21,676 nucleotides of DNA from Prevotellaceae bacterium UBA4336 (GCA_002394305.1 DGTM01000046.1:25072-46747), one strand, 5' to 3'. Counted from the first letter of the stretch, positions 1 through 6,842 are shown. Made by a program: numbers and translations. The notes: generated from the letters alone by a model not told the origin.

Positions 1-233
1 TGCAGCAGGTGGTAGTCGGGGTATTCCTCCATGAAGGCTACAGCTTGGCGGAGGTTGTCGTGAGCCATCTTCTCTGTCTCCGAAAGCGTCCAGAGCCAGT
101 TCATATCCATGTGGGAATGGCCGATGACGTGGAGTGTGTCCTTTGCTACATCGGCATTCTTCTGAACAAGTTGCGATGCCAGCGGCAAACTCAGCCACAG
201 CAGCAACGAAACAATCGAGATTCTGCTTTTCAT
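1..233 (-). CDS. GH38 alpha-mannosidase, N-terminal part (runs off the window)
   Basis: The reverse strand opens with ATG at 233 and stays open to the window edge, giving about 77 residues of a longer protein. It begins with a signal peptide (MKSRIS then a Leu-rich core, cleavage near residue 20) and then reads HVIGHSHMDMNWLW at about residues 35-48. The HSHxD..W pattern is the N-terminal metal-binding signature of glycoside hydrolase family 38; by family knowledge His41 and Asp43 would be zinc ligands. GH38 enzymes hydrolyse alpha-mannosides, here probably in the periplasm on glycan substrates. A good AGGAGG lies 6 bases before the start. It follows the TPR gene by about 33 bases on the same strand and may be co-transcribed. 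The catalytic nucleophile and the C-terminal domains lie outside the window, so integrity cannot be judged. Confidence 0.85.
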   Translation of the reverse strand, partial: MKSRISIVSLLLWLSLPLASQLVQKNADVAKDTLHVIGHSHMDMNWLWTLSETEKMAHDNLRQAVAFMEEYPDYHLL

Positions 234-266
234 GTTTTCCCTCCTGATGTATGTTTGGTTTCTAGG

Positions 267-2321
267 CTATTTCTTCTTCTTTTCCGAGGCAGCCTTGTTC
301 TTCGCCTGCGAATACTTCTTGATGAGGTTGTAGGCAGGATAGAGTCCCATTTCTCCAGCCTGTGAAAGGTCGCTCAGGCCCTGCTCTGTCTGTCCGCCGA
401 GGATATAGGCAACGCCGCGTCCGTAGTAGGCGCTTGGGAAGTGCGGGTCGAGCTCCAGGGCGCGGCTGAAGGACTTCTGCGCGGCGAGATAATCCGCCAG
501 CTGCACTTGTACGCAGCCTACATTGTAGTGTAGGAACGGGACGTCGGGCATGAGGTCGGAGGCCTTGTCGTAATCCTGCACGACCATGAGGTAGCCGAGG
601 CGGAGGTCGGAGGCCGGGGCGGTGGTCCGCTTTACTTCGAGCTGGGCAAAGCGGCACTGGGCTCGCAGGATATAGGCCAACGGGTCGGAACCGTTCATGT
701 GTATGAGGTGAGTCATGTCCCAGATGGCATTCTCGAAGTCGCGGATATGATAGTAGTCGAGGGCACGTTTCAAGAGCAGATAGCGGTCTGCCATGTCGAG
801 GGTCTTCTGTTCAAACTCCTCTATCTGTTCGGAGAGTGCAGTTATTGAGGCTTGGTGTGCTTCTGTCTGCTTTGCGGTCAGCGGCGCTTCGCCTGTCGTC
901 AAGTACAGTTGATGCGGGAACACATGCTTGTTGTTGAGTTCCTCTATCTGTGGGCAATAGCAGACGTATGTGTTGGTCTCAGAAGTCCGCCTGTAGTATG
1001 TGAGCGAGTAGACAGGCTCCGGCTTCAGCTCTGTCTGCCGGTTCTGCACCTTGCCGCGATATTCGCTGACGTACTCTATCTCTTCCTCGTGGGTGTCTTC
1101 TTCGACGAGGGCGGCATAGTCCTCGATGTTGTGCTCGCTCTTCTTGCGGGTGCGGACGGGGCGCTTCTTGCCTTGCGCGGCATCCAGCCGGGCTTGCAGC
1201 ACCTTGAACTCATCCCTCTCGGCACCGTTTATGTCGCCTATCTTCCGCTTGATGGCTGCCCGCTGGCGATAGCCTTCCCAGAACTCGGGGTAGTCCTTGA
1301 TGACGGCGCTGATGTCGCGGATGGCACCGTTGTAGTCGCCGGTGTTGTCGAGCAGGAGGGCTCGGTTGTAGAGGGCGATGGTGTTGTCGGGCTCCAGGTT
1401 GAGCACGAAGTTGAAGTCCTCGATGGCAAGGTTGTCCTCGCCCACGTTGGCGCGGAGCAGGCCTCGGTTGTAGTGTGCCAGGTAGTTGTTTGGCTCCAGG
1501 TCGAGGCAGGCGTTGTAGTCGGACATGGCTCCCCGCAGGTCGTCTCTGTTGTAGCGCACGAGGGCACGGTTGACGTAGAGTCCGGCCTCGCGCGGTGTCT
1601 GCGTGATGGCTCTGTCGAGCGACTCTTCTGCCAACGCGTATTCCTTCCGGTTCGACTGGAACATGGCCTTGAGCCCCCAGGCCTTGGCGTCGTAGACGTC
1701 CATGTCGATGGCGCGGTCCGTCCACCTCTCGGCCTTGACGGTGTCGGTGCGCAGCAGGGCTACCTGTGCCTTCATCGTGTACTGCTCGGCCTCTTTGGGC
1801 CAGTGGCGTATCATGACGTCGAGCGTCGAGTCGGCGTCCTCGTACTTCTTCTGCTCTATCTGGCAAAGCACCAGGTTGTGCCATGCATTATGTTCCAGGG
1901 GGTTGATGTCGAGCGCTTTGTGATAGTCTTCCTCGGCCAGGGCATACCGTCCCTGATTGATGCGGCACAAGGCTCGCAGGATGTAGTGGTTGAGGGCATA
2001 GGGGTTGCGCTCCACGGCGTTGTTGCAGTCTATCTCGGCTCCCTGGTAGTCTTCAAGATGGTACTTTGCCAGTCCCCGGTAAAAATAGGGCTCGCCCAGC
2101 CAGGGCTTCACGGCAATCACCATGTTGAAGCGCTGGATGGCAAGCACGTAGTCTTCGTAGTAGAGGGCGTTGCGTCCCATCAGGAGCACACGGTCGGTGT
2201 TGATCTGGGCCGAAACGCATTGACCATTGACCATTGACCATTGACCATTAATCGTGCGGCAATGGAAGTTGAATATGCCCAAAAGCATAGCCACAAGCAA
2301 TGATAGTCGCTTTATCCTCAT
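267..2321 (-). CDS. Secreted tetratricopeptide-repeat (TPR) protein
   Basis: 684 residues with an N-terminal signal sequence (MRIKRLSLLVAMLLGIF) and at least ten TPR-like helical hairpins: roughly residues 50-390, then a charged linker (about 390-480, KKRPVRTRKK and an acidic stretch), then more TPRs at about 510-670 (for example YNVGCVQVQLADYLAAQKSF). The tail is Lys-rich. TPR arrays bind other proteins; no catalytic motif is visible, so it is probably a periplasmic or outer-membrane scaffold. It lies 30 bases downstream of def and likely shares its transcript. Oddity: residues 25-35 (NGQWSMVNGQC) are encoded by a four-copy ATTGACC heptamer array at 2219-2246, wedged between the hydrophobic core and a plausible VSA/Q cleavage site. 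Cys21 and Cys35 do not sit in a good lipobox. The exact partner is unknown. Confidence 0.85.
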   Translation of the reverse strand: MRIKRLSLLVAMLLGIFNFHCRTINGQWSMVNGQCVSAQINTDRVLLMGRNALYYEDYVLAIQRFNMVIAVKPWLGEPYFYRGLAKYHLEDYQGAEIDCNNAVERNPYALNHYILRALCRINQGRYALAEEDYHKALDINPLEHNAWHNLVLCQIEQKKYEDADSTLDVMIRHWPKEAEQYTMKAQVALLRTDTVKAERWTDRAIDMDVYDAKAWGLKAMFQSNRKEYALAEESLDRAITQTPREAGLYVNRALVRYNRDDLRGAMSDYNACLDLEPNNYLAHYNRGLLRANVGEDNLAIEDFNFVLNLEPDNTIALYNRALLLDNTGDYNGAIRDISAVIKDYPEFWEGYRQRAAIKRKIGDINGAERDEFKVLQARLDAAQGKKRPVRTRKKSEHNIEDYAALVEEDTHEEEIEYVSEYRGKVQNRQTELKPEPVYSLTYYRRTSETNTYVCYCPQIEELNNKHVFPHQLYLTTGEAPLTAKQTEAHQASITALSEQIEEFEQKTLDMADRYLLLKRALDYYHIRDFENAIWDMTHLIHMNGSDPLAYILRAQCRFAQLEVKRTTAPASDLRLGYLMVVQDYDKASDLMPDVPFLHYNVGCVQVQLADYLAAQKSFSRALELDPHFPSAYYGRGVAYILGGQTEQGLSDLSQAGEMGLYPAYNLIKKYSQAKNKAASEKKKK
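2219..2250. repeat. Heptamer array (ATTGACC x4) inside the TPR gene
   Basis: Four perfect copies of ATTGACC occupy 2219-2246, followed by a partial ATTA. The array lies inside the signal-peptide region of the TPR gene on the opposite strand and is translated as Asn-Gly-Gln-Trp-Ser-Met-Val repeats. Confidence 0.9.
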
Positions 2322-2329
2322 AGCCCTCG

Positions 2330-2358
2330 ATGGTCAATGAATGTTCAATGGTCAATGA
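2330..2358. repeat. Degenerate heptamer repeat between def and the TPR gene
   Basis: TCAATGA, ATGTTCA and ATGGTCA follow one another at 2334-2354, with a further ATGGTCA at 2330-2336 out of phase. The repeat spans the def stop codon region and the short gap before the TPR gene, and its heptamer is close to that of the array 85 bases away. Confidence 0.7.
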
Positions 2359-2912
2359 GTCTTCACCTTCACCTTGTAGTTGCAGGTGAACTTGCCTTTC
2401 CTGATGTCCTGCAGCCTGGGCTTGGTGAGCTGCCGGCGCAGGCCTTGCAGGTGGTCGGTGAAGACGATGCCGTCGAGGTGGTCGAACTCGTGCTGCATGA
2501 CGCGTGCCAGATAGCCTTCCACCCATTCGTCGTGCTCCTGGAACTGTTCGTCCTGGTAGGTGACGCGGATGCGTGTGGGGCGCTTCACCTTCTCGTGAAT
2601 GCCGGGCAGACTGAGGCAGCCTTCCTCCGAGACGTCGGTCTCTGTCTCGTCGTACTCCTCGATGTAGGGGTTGATGAAGGTGCGGATATAGCCTTTGTAC
2701 TCGGGCAGGTCTTCGCTGATGACGTCGAGGTTGATGACGGCGAGCCTGATGGGGAGGCCCACTTGGGGTGCTGCCAGTCCGATGCCTTCGCTGTGCTCCA
2801 GCGTCTCGTACATGTTCTGAATGAGTTGCTGCAGGTCGGGGTAGTCGGGGCCTATTTCCTCGGCCTCTTGCCTGAGTACAGGCTGGCCGTATGTGTAGAT
2901 GGGTAAAATCAT
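2352..2912 (-). CDS. def: Peptide deformylase
   Basis: 186 residues, the normal length for bacterial deformylase, which removes the formyl group from the N-terminal methionine of new proteins in the cytoplasm. All three family motifs are present: GIGLAAPQVG at 43-52, EGCLSLP around 97-103 (Cys99 is a metal ligand) and QHEFDHLDG at 140-148 (His141 and His145 metal ligands, Glu142 catalytic base). The start ATG at 2912 gives the usual MILPIYxYGxPVLR opening. It lies 33 bases downstream of ruvX and 30 upstream of the TPR gene, all on the minus strand, so an operon is likely. Nothing essential is missing. Confidence 0.97.
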   Translation of the reverse strand: MILPIYTYGQPVLRQEAEEIGPDYPDLQQLIQNMYETLEHSEGIGLAAPQVGLPIRLAVINLDVISEDLPEYKGYIRTFINPYIEEYDETETDVSEEGCLSLPGIHEKVKRPTRIRVTYQDEQFQEHDEWVEGYLARVMQHEFDHLDGIVFTDHLQGLRRQLTKPRLQDIRKGKFTCNYKVKVKTH

Positions 2913-2923
2913 TGTCTTGGTTT

Positions 2924-2944
2924 ATAGTCCATGGTTCATAGTCA
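2924..2944. repeat. Degenerate heptamer repeat between ruvX and def
   Basis: ATAGTCC, ATGGTTC and ATAGTCA follow one another without gaps at 2924-2944, filling nearly all of the ruvX-def gap. This is the 7-bp periodicity also seen at other gene boundaries in this window. Confidence 0.65.
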
Positions 2945-2945
2945 C

Positions 2946-3359
2946 TCAGACTCGTCTCTCCATCCACCCTTGCAGGATGATGACGGCGCTTACTTCGTCC
3001 ACGAGTGCTTTGTTGCGGCGTGCCATCTTGCCGATGCCGCTCTCCAGGATGGCGTGCTGTGCCATGACGCTGGTGTAGCGTTCGTCCCACATGTCGACGG
3101 GCACGGCGGGGAATGTCTTCTGCAGCTGTGCGACGAAGGACCGCACGCGCGGCAGGTTGTCGCTGTCGCGTCCGTTGGTCTGTCTGGGCAGCCCCACGAC
3201 GAAGCGTTCCACGTCTTCGCGTGCCAGGTAGTCCTTCAGGTAGTCCAGCAGCCGCGGCGTGTCTACGGTGGTCAGGCCGCCCGGAATAATCTGCAAGGGG
3301 TCCGTCACAGCCAAGCCGGTGCGACGGACCCCATAGTCTATTGCAAGAATTCTTCCCAC
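2946..3359 (-). CDS. ruvX: RuvX/YqgF-family pre-16S rRNA nuclease
   Basis: From the GTG at 3359 the product is 137 residues, the normal size for the YqgF/RuvX family of RNase H-fold nucleases. These are linked to 16S rRNA 5'-end maturation and were earlier described as putative Holliday junction resolvases. The start reads VGRILAIDYGVRRTGLAV, with the conserved first-strand acidic residue in DYG; further on come FVVGLP, an MWDERYTS-like segment carrying the conserved Asp/Glu, and VDEVSAVIILQGW near the end. The open frame continues upstream to 3506, but those 49 residues are low-complexity (PSLPERREAFSPSPTRG) and come from a C/G-rich repeat, so I reject that start. def follows 33 bases downstream. 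Confidence 0.92.
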   Translation of the reverse strand: MGRILAIDYGVRRTGLAVTDPLQIIPGGLTTVDTPRLLDYLKDYLAREDVERFVVGLPRQTNGRDSDNLPRVRSFVAQLQKTFPAVPVDMWDERYTSVMAQHAILESGIGKMARRNKALVDEVSAVIILQGWMERRV

Positions 3360-3382
3360 ATTATTTATAATAAGGAGCCTTT

Positions 3383-3439
3383 GCCCGGTCTTTCCTCTTG
3401 TCGGGGACGGGCTGAAGGCTTCTCTCCTTTCGGGGAGGG
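3383..3439. repeat. C/G-rich double-hairpin repeat upstream of ruvX
   Basis: Two adjacent imperfect hairpins lie in the 94-bp gap between the SPOR-like gene and ruvX: GCCCGGTC (3383-3390) with GACGGGC (3406-3412), and CTCTCC (3422-3427) with GGGGAG (3432-3437). The composition resembles the elements at 16514 and 21262. There is no T-run, so it is not a classical terminator, though it could act on the transcript of this minus-strand operon. Confidence 0.6.
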
Positions 3440-3453
3440 ATGGGGACGTGTGT

Positions 3454-3945
3454 TTACTTCTTGTAGAGCAACCATGCTCCGGGGTACTGACCTTCGAGCT
3501 GTGCACGCTTCTGTGCAGCCTCGGGCTTAGTGTCGTAGCTGCAGGCTACCACGCGGTAGAACGTCTGGCCGTTGACCTGAGCCTGTGCCACGCAGCTGTT
3601 GTAGCCTTGGCCAGCGAGCTTCTGCATGAGGGCCACGCCGTTGCTCTTAATGGTGACGGATGCCACGACTACGCCATACTGCTTCAGGGGGCTGCCCTCC
3701 ACGAAGGCTACGTTCTCGTTGCGTACTGCCACGTTGCCGTAGTCGGTGACGGGAGTCGTTGTGACGGGAGTCACGGTCTGGGTCGTCACCTGCTGCACGG
3801 GAGTGGTTGTCGTCGTCGTTACGGCCTCGGTCTGCTGGGCCTTTGCCTTTTCGTAAGCTTTCTTGTAGGCACTCTCCTTACTCTTACATGAAGACATCAT
3901 GAAAACAGCGCAAACAGCAGCGCCCATCAAAAGAATTTTTTTCAT
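3454..3945 (-). CDS. SPOR-domain-like lipoprotein
   Basis: 163 residues with a lipoprotein signal peptide: MKKILLMGAAVCAVFMMSSC, with Cys20 as the probable lipidated residue. A Lys/Ala-rich then Thr/Val/Pro-rich linker (about 25-75) is followed by a compact domain, about 88-163, with VVVASVTIKSNGVALMQKL, FYRVVACSYDTKPEAAQ and a final GAWLLYKK. That layout is the SPOR fold (beta-alpha-beta repeats), which binds denuded peptidoglycan glycans, often at the division site. It is probably anchored in the inner leaflet of the outer membrane. A well-formed promoter lies at 3994-4024. It heads the minus-strand run SPOR-ruvX-def-TPR-GH38, although the 94-bp gap before ruvX may hold separate signals. 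The assignment rests on fold pattern rather than one diagnostic motif. Confidence 0.8.
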   Translation of the reverse strand: MKKILLMGAAVCAVFMMSSCKSKESAYKKAYEKAKAQQTEAVTTTTTTPVQQVTTQTVTPVTTTPVTDYGNVAVRNENVAFVEGSPLKQYGVVVASVTIKSNGVALMQKLAGQGYNSCVAQAQVNGQTFYRVVACSYDTKPEAAQKRAQLEGQYPGAWLLYKK

Positions 3946-3993
3946 ACGTTTGTTTTATTAGTGTTTGGGTTTCTTTTTCTTTTTAATTCCCTG

Positions 3994-4024
3994 CAAAATT
4001 ACGCCTTTTTCTCCACTAAACCAA
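3994..4024 (-). promoter_or_regulatory. Promoter for the SPOR lipoprotein operon
   Basis: Reading the minus strand, TTG (4024-4022) is followed by 20 bases and then TAATTTTG (4001-3994), a good match to the Bacteroidetes sigma-factor consensus. The core AAAAAGGCGTAATTTTGC is identical to that of the rpmH promoter in this window. Confidence 0.75.
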
Positions 4025-4075
4025 CTAAAATGGAAGGAATTTCTCTGTTCTTAACATTTTTTCTCGTTTTTCTTG

Positions 4076-4105
4076 TTGCTGATTGACAAAAAAGAGCTAC
4101 ATTTG
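4076..4105 (+). promoter_or_regulatory. Promoter for the YtxH-holin operon
   Basis: TTG at 4076-4078, a 19-base spacer and TACATTTG at 4098-4105. The leader to the first start codon is about 50 bases and contains AGGAGG. Confidence 0.75.
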
Positions 4106-4159
4106 CCACGGAGAACGTAAAAAACATCACATCAACACTAATTATAGGAGGACAACACT

Positions 4160-4372
4160 ATGAAAGCATTGAATTATCTGGTAGCCTTCGTGGGCGGTGC
4201 AGCCATCGGTGCTGCTTGCGGCCTGCTTTTCGCCCCCGAGAAGGGCAGCGACCTGCGCGAGAAGATTGCTGAAGCCCTGCGCAAGCGCGGCATCAAGCTG
4301 AACCGTCAGGAGATGACGGACCTCGTCGACGAGATTGCCGAGGAGATTCAGGCCGCCAAGGAGGAGGCCTAA
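4160..4372 (+). CDS. YtxH-like small membrane protein
   Basis: 70 residues: a hydrophobic N-terminus (LVAFVGGAAIGAACGLLFAP, about residues 7-26) followed by EKGSDLREKIAEALRKRGI and a charged amphipathic helix. The glycine-rich membrane segment ending in LLFAPEKG and followed by a basic helix is the YtxH-domain pattern, often annotated as gas-vesicle or general stress protein. AGGAGG sits 8 bases before the ATG. It is the first gene of a tight three-gene operon with a holin-superfamily-like protein and a small basic protein, an arrangement I know from other Bacteroidales. Its role is not established; an envelope stress function is inference. Confidence 0.8.
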   Translation: MKALNYLVAFVGGAAIGAACGLLFAPEKGSDLREKIAEALRKRGIKLNRQEMTDLVDEIAEEIQAAKEEA

Positions 4373-4396
4373 CCCTGCTGAACCTGTAGCACACAC

Positions 4397-4771
4397 ATGT
4401 TCGGAATAGAAGACTACACCGAAAGCCTCCGGAAGTTCTGGCAGGAGACCAAGGGCTATCTGGAGTTGCAGAAGGAATACATGACCTTGGATGCCGCGGA
4501 GAAGCTCATCGTGCTTCTCTCGGCGGCAGCCCTCGGTGCCATCTGTCTGGTCATTGGGGCCATGGCACTTTTCTTCCTGCTCTTTGCCCTGGCCGCTTGG
4601 GTAGGGCAGTTGTCGGGCAGCGTGGCCCTGGGGTTCCTCATCATGGGGGTGGTGCTTCTGCTCTTGATGGCAATCGTCTATTTCAAGCGCAAGCAGTGGA
4701 TTGTCCAGCCGCTTGCACGCCTTGTCGTGGGGCTTTTTGTCCACGACGATAATGAGGAGGAGCCCGTATGA
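4397..4771 (+). CDS. Phage holin superfamily III-like membrane protein
   Basis: 124 residues. The soluble N-terminal half (MFGIEDYTESLRKFWQETKGYLELQKEYM) is amphipathic helix; two strong transmembrane segments follow at about 41-70 (VLLSAAALGAICLVIGAMALFF) and 76-97 (ALGFLIMGVVLLLLMAIVYF), then a basic segment and an acidic tail (DDNEEEPV). This matches the PF07332-type holin-superfamily proteins that are widespread on bacterial chromosomes and usually not phage-borne. No phage genes are nearby, so lysis is unlikely to be its job. Its last four bases (ATGA) overlap the start of the next gene, implying translational coupling. Confidence 0.78.
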   Translation: MFGIEDYTESLRKFWQETKGYLELQKEYMTLDAAEKLIVLLSAAALGAICLVIGAMALFFLLFALAAWVGQLSGSVALGFLIMGVVLLLLMAIVYFKRKQWIVQPLARLVVGLFVHDDNEEEPV

Positions 4772-5031
4772 GCAGCATCATGCAGTCCCCCGACATCCTG
4801 GCAGCCTTGCAGCAGCGCAAGAAGGTGACCGCCCGCCGCTTGCAGGCAAGCCGGCAGCGAGTGCTTGACGCTTCGGCTCCCCTGACCTCGTCGCGCAAGA
4901 CGGCCGACGGTAAGCCCAGCGTCACCCGCCTTGTCTCGGGCGGCATCGCAGCCTACGAGGGCATACGCATCTTCCTGAACGTCTTCTCCGCCGTTCGCAC
5001 CTTGTTCGGCCACCGTCGCCGCCGCAGGTAA
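4768..5031 (+). CDS. Small basic hypothetical protein of the YtxH-holin operon
   Basis: 87 residues, starting at the ATG inside the ATGA overlap with the holin-like gene. The N-terminal half is a charged helix (LAALQQRKKVTARRLQASRQR) and a short amphipathic or hydrophobic segment follows at about 57-79 (GGIAAYEGIRIFLNVFSAVRTLF), ending in HRRRRR. No enzyme motif is visible. The 4-bp overlap and conserved position make it a real gene. Its basic ends and weak membrane segment suggest it sits at the inner face of the membrane with the two proteins encoded upstream. I do not recognise a named family. Confidence 0.75.
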   Translation: MSSIMQSPDILAALQQRKKVTARRLQASRQRVLDASAPLTSSRKTADGKPSVTRLVSGGIAAYEGIRIFLNVFSAVRTLFGHRRRRR

Positions 5032-5175
5032 GGCACCTGCGCTCCCGCCTTTTCTGCCGTTGCGCATCGGTCGGCGGACTGCCTTGACTTCTCCCCCCCT
5101 CATTATATATTTTCTTTCGCTTCATTGTATATTTTCCCCCGCCTCGGCATGTAAAGTTTGTCGCGGCGTGGGATA

Positions 5176-5267
5176 AAACTATTTCAGTGGCTTGGAAATA
5201 TATTTCCGCGGCACTAAAATATATTTCCAAGCCTTTGAAATATATTTCCAAGCCACTGAAAAAGTTT
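5176..5267. repeat. 92-bp inverted repeat with an internal third copy
   Basis: Arms 5176-5206 and 5237-5267 are 31 bp each and pair at 30 positions (A-A mismatch at 5181/5262). The 30-bp spacer contains another copy of the arm sequence AAATATATTTCCAAGCC at about 5217-5233. The three copies share TATATTTCC. The structure lies between the YtxH operon and the LRR gene. Confidence 0.92.
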
Positions 5268-5355
5268 CTCTCCACGCGGTCCGGAATTTGTGGACGTGGA
5301 GCATGGGATTTGTTCATAAGGTCGGAAAAAGTTGCCTGTTTGTCGCTTGAATGCA

Positions 5356-5384
5356 TTGTGAATCAGAAGTATTTCATATATTTG
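5356..5384 (+). promoter_or_regulatory. Promoter for the secreted LRR gene pair
   Basis: TTG at 5356-5358, an 18-base spacer and TATATTTG at 5377-5384. Transcription would start near 5391, leaving an untranslated leader of about 210 bases. Confidence 0.6.
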
Positions 5385-5451
5385 TGACGAGAACATACAT
5401 TATTAGGCAGAATAACGAACATGATGCATTCATTTATTACAGGAAGATACT

Positions 5452-5545
5452 GGTGCGGCACATGAGCCGCCCAGGTCCGAATGGCGCGTTTGTGCCCGGC
5501 TGGCGGCTACAGGCGCGTTTTCTTGTCGTATAATGCCGAAGCCTT
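5452..5545 (+). promoter_or_regulatory. Structured 5' leader with alternative stems (candidate)
   Basis: AGCCGCC at 5465-5471 can pair with GGCGGCT at 5502-5508, enclosing a small stem (GGCGC with GTGCC), or its GCCGC can pair with the upstream GCGGC at 5455-5459. GGCGCGTTT also occurs twice (near 5483 and 5512). I do not recognise a known riboswitch class. Confidence 0.35.
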
Positions 5546-5600
5546 ACAAGGAAAACATGCAATCAGTTAATAATATGTCTTACCCTAAAATCAAAGAACT

Positions 5601-6842
5601 ATGAAGATGAAGCTATTCTCCTTGCTTGCTGCCGTGCTTGTTTCGCTGGCAGCTAACGCCGAAACGAAGACCATCGTTTGGGACAGCAGAACTATCCAAA
5701 GCATCAGCCTCGGAAAATCGGTTGGTCAGAGCATGGGCGACACAGCCCTTATCGTCTTTGCAAAGGATAACATCTATCTGAAGATGGAAGACCTCAGTGG
5801 CACAAATATCGATTTCTATGGTCGTGGCCTCTACACGAACGGACAGGTGTTTTTCACGCCCTCCAAGGGCAAGCTCACCCAGGTGGTCATCAACGCTTCG
5901 CAGCAAAACGTGGCTGACGGATGGAGAACCCAAGACAACCAACTCATCTGGACGGGTGACTCTCCCAGAGCTTACATCTATGGCAACCGTGGTTCTGTCG
6001 CAATAGAGGGCATCCAGGACATCAGCTTTACGGTAGAGGTTCCGACGGACACCATCAGCCCGGTAAGCGGTGTGGAGGTCAACGAAGCGAACTTCCCCGA
6101 TGCGAACTTCCGCCGCTGGATACAGAGCCAGAGCTATGGCTCCGACGGAGTGCTGACGGCAGATGAGATAGCTTATGTGAAGACAATGAATATATACGAC
6201 AAGTACATCGCAAGCCTACAGGGCATCGAGTTCTTCACAGCCCTGACTGACCTCCAGTGCCAGCGCAACCAATTGACGTCGCTTGACGTGTCGAAGAACA
6301 CTGCCCTGACCAATTTGGCTGCCTTCGACAACCAGTTAACATCGCTCAACGTCAACGGCTGTGCTGCACTTACCGGGCTGTCCTGCTCGGGCAACAGGCT
6401 GTCCTCGCTCACAACATTCGGCTGCACGTCGCTGACAAACCTGACCTGCTACTCAAACCAGATCAAGGGCGCAGCGATGGATTCCCTCGTCATGAGCCTG
6501 CCCGTCGTAAGCAGCGGCAAGATAAATGTCCTTTACTACAAGGATGAAGCCAACGTGATGACTACCACACAGGCTGCAGCTGCGAAAGCCAAGGGCTGGA
6601 TTCCCCAGTGGCTCGACCTGAACTACGGCTGGGCGGAATACGCCGGCAGCGAACCCGAGGCTCCGACATACAGCATCTCCGGCATTCCCGCAGGATGGAA
6701 GGTGAACGGCGAAGTCATTGCCGGCTCCGACACAACAAGTGTCGGCACAGTCCGCTTCCCCGAAGGTGCCGAGGTTATCTTCACTCCCGCCAATGTTCCC
6801 GCCGGCAAGAAGATAAAGAGCATCAAGGTGGTCAGGAAGTAG
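5601..6842 (+). CDS. Secreted leucine-rich-repeat protein
   Basis: 413 residues with a clear signal peptide (MKMKLFSLLAAVLVSLAANA, cleavage about residue 20). Residues 22-148 form a beta-rich domain of unknown family. Residues 160-192 (NEANFPDANFRRWI...DGVLTADEI) resemble the EF-hand/dockerin-like lead-in common before LRRs in Bacteroidales surface proteins. LRRs of the form LTxLxCxxNQLTSLDVS run from about 205 to 290. A C-terminal Thr/Pro/Gly-rich beta domain follows (about 355-413, with IPAGWKVNGE), perhaps a divergent InlB-like repeat; it ends in KVVRK and lacks the NIVGGRK tail of its neighbours. LRRs suggest protein or host-surface binding. The next secreted gene starts 27 bases downstream, so the two are probably one transcript. 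Confidence 0.82.
   Translation: MKMKLFSLLAAVLVSLAANAETKTIVWDSRTIQSISLGKSVGQSMGDTALIVFAKDNIYLKMEDLSGTNIDFYGRGLYTNGQVFFTPSKGKLTQVVINASQQNVADGWRTQDNQLIWTGDSPRAYIYGNRGSVAIEGIQDISFTVEVPTDTISPVSGVEVNEANFPDANFRRWIQSQSYGSDGVLTADEIAYVKTMNIYDKYIASLQGIEFFTALTDLQCQRNQLTSLDVSKNTALTNLAAFDNQLTSLNVNGCAALTGLSCSGNRLSSLTTFGCTSLTNLTCYSNQIKGAAMDSLVMSLPVVSSGKINVLYYKDEANVMTTTQAAAAKAKGWIPQWLDLNYGWAEYAGSEPEAPTYSISGIPAGWKVNGEVIAGSDTTSVGTVRFPEGAEVIFTPANVPAGKKIKSIKVVRK

Larger units (their letters stand above)
3946..4159. other. Divergent intergenic region with two promoters
   Basis: This 214-bp AT-rich stretch separates the minus-strand SPOR gene from the plus-strand YtxH operon. It holds one Bacteroidetes-type promoter facing each way and no credible ORF. 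Confidence 0.8.
5032..5600. other. Gene-free region: inverted repeat, promoter and long leader
   Basis: 569 bases without a credible gene. It contains a 92-bp near-perfect inverted repeat (5176-5267), a promoter (5356-5384) and an approximately 210-base leader with competing stems before the LRR gene. ORFs of 60-144 codons overlap here on both strands, but those over the repeat are repetitive by construction (KYISKPL on one strand, GLEIYF on the other) and I do not call them. Confidence 0.75.

Noticed and set aside
852..2237. 461-codon plus-strand ORF antisense to the TPR gene
   Set aside because: Its translation is Val/Leu/Gly-rich without domain sense, and the opposite frame is a clear TPR protein. 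It is a shadow caused by high third-position GC.
3360..3506. 49-residue N-terminal extension of RuvX
   Set aside because: The family begins at the GRILAIDYG strand; the extension is encoded by a C/G-rich repeat and part of the preceding SPOR gene's 3' end.
4397..4771. Prophage, suggested by the holin-like protein
   Set aside because: No capsid, tail, integrase or lysin genes nearby; chromosomal holin-superfamily-III proteins are common.
5187..5387. Small ORFs across the inverted repeat (plus strand 5187-5387, minus strand 5214-5396)
   Set aside because: The peptides simply mirror the DNA repeat; no start signal or conservation can be shown from the sequence.
5391..5600. Known riboswitch (cobalamin, SAM, TPP and similar)
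   Set aside because: I could not find the conserved core motifs of these classes; only simple competing stems are visible.
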